The notes under the pieces: model-generated
The model's database searches: none
The model's input: only the letters and a program-made list of their open reading frames with translations
Told to the model about the DNA's origin: nothing
Shown: positions 1 through 15,067 of the stretch, piece after piece
How positions within the stretch are numbered: position 1 is the stretch's first letter
How the letters are laid out: each line of letters starts with the position of its first letter
Translations under genes and position numbers: made by a program
Assembly (NCBI RefSeq): GCF_000258175.1
Contig: NZ_JH636049.1
Coordinates: forward strand, 9,879 to 24,945
DNA from: Saccharomonospora xinjiangensis XJ-54
GTDB taxonomy: Bacteria; Actinomycetota; Actinomycetes; Mycobacteriales; Pseudonocardiaceae
Length of the DNA: 15,067 bases
Direction: 5' to 3'

Positions 1-14899
<14,899 letters not shown>

Positions 14900-14903
<4 letters not shown>

Positions 14904-15067
14904 GCGGTATCGCCCTTCGCATCGGTGGCCAGACCGGACAGCAGGGTGAGCATCCGATCGACCTCGGTGTCGGACAGCCGGTCCACCACGGCCCTGACCC
15001 GCCCGCGCACGGGCGCGGACGAGGTGGCCGGGGTGACCGGGACGGCGGACGTGGCCGGGATGGCCGG
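14900..15067 (-). CDS. C-terminal end of an upstream assembly-line protein (partial)
   Basis: Only the last 55 codons and a TGA stop (14900-14902) are visible. The peptide begins with an Ala/Pro/Thr/Val-rich linker of about 20 residues and continues into a probable amphipathic helix containing VVDRLSDTEVDRMLTLL, then a short tail. Linkers of this composition and helices of the form L-S-D-x-E-V-D-x-x-L are common at protein ends and before ketosynthases in multimodular PKS/NRPS proteins, so this is probably the docking end of the preceding megasynthase. No catalytic domain is visible. The stop overlaps the start of the next gene in an ATGA, which implies one operon with translational coupling. 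The enzyme type is inferred from context; the reading frame and stop are seen directly. Confidence 0.8.
14913..14918 (-). promoter_or_regulatory. ribosome binding site of the megasynthase gene
   Basis: The minus strand reads GAAGGG, separated by nine bases from ATG 14901-14903. It lies inside the coding sequence of the upstream gene, as expected for coupled operon genes, and supports this start codon. Confidence 0.65.

Overview
The window is very GC-rich and is almost wholly one minus-strand open reading frame. Base composition and codon use suggest an actinomycete, perhaps of the Pseudonocardiaceae or Streptomyces type, but genus cannot be read from the sequence. There is no gap without a gene: the two genes overlap by four bases (ATGA) at 14900-14903, and the long frame then runs off the left edge. 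I scanned this frame for TAA, TAG and TGA and found no in-frame stop over 4967 codons. I saw no RNA genes, mobile elements, CRISPR arrays or terminators.

The long gene encodes a hybrid assembly-line enzyme, polyketide synthase (PKS) plus non-ribosomal peptide synthetase (NRPS). No ketosynthase is followed by an acyltransferase domain. Instead each is followed by the flanking domain typical of trans-acyltransferase (trans-AT) PKSs. In protein order (right to left in the window) the domains are: short helical N-terminus; KS1, flanking domain with a carrier-like insertion, KR1, C-methyltransferase, ACP1; condensation, adenylation (glycine-like pocket), PCP; KS2, flanking domain, DH2, KR2, ACP2; a long low-complexity linker; KS3 and the start of its flanking domain. 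The 55 residues visible of the upstream gene end in a short acidic helix that looks like a C-terminal docking element of another assembly-line protein.

Working together, the first module should extend an incoming chain by one malonyl unit, reduce the beta-ketone and methylate the alpha carbon. The NRPS module should add an amino acid, most likely glycine. The next module should extend the glycine carbonyl. KS3 then receives the chain for a module that lies mostly outside the window. The malonyl units must be loaded by a separate acyltransferase encoded elsewhere. As family knowledge, an alpha-methylated beta-hydroxyacyl amide of a glycine-derived C2 unit is reminiscent of oxazolomycin, kirromycin and virginiamycin M; the link to this locus is inference.

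The most notable departures are these: KR2 has histidine exactly where the catalytic tyrosine should be, although its DH partner looks intact; the KS1 flanking domain carries a carrier-like segment lacking the phosphopantetheine serine; and many inter-domain linkers contain in-frame tandem repeats, most often with 9-bp units.
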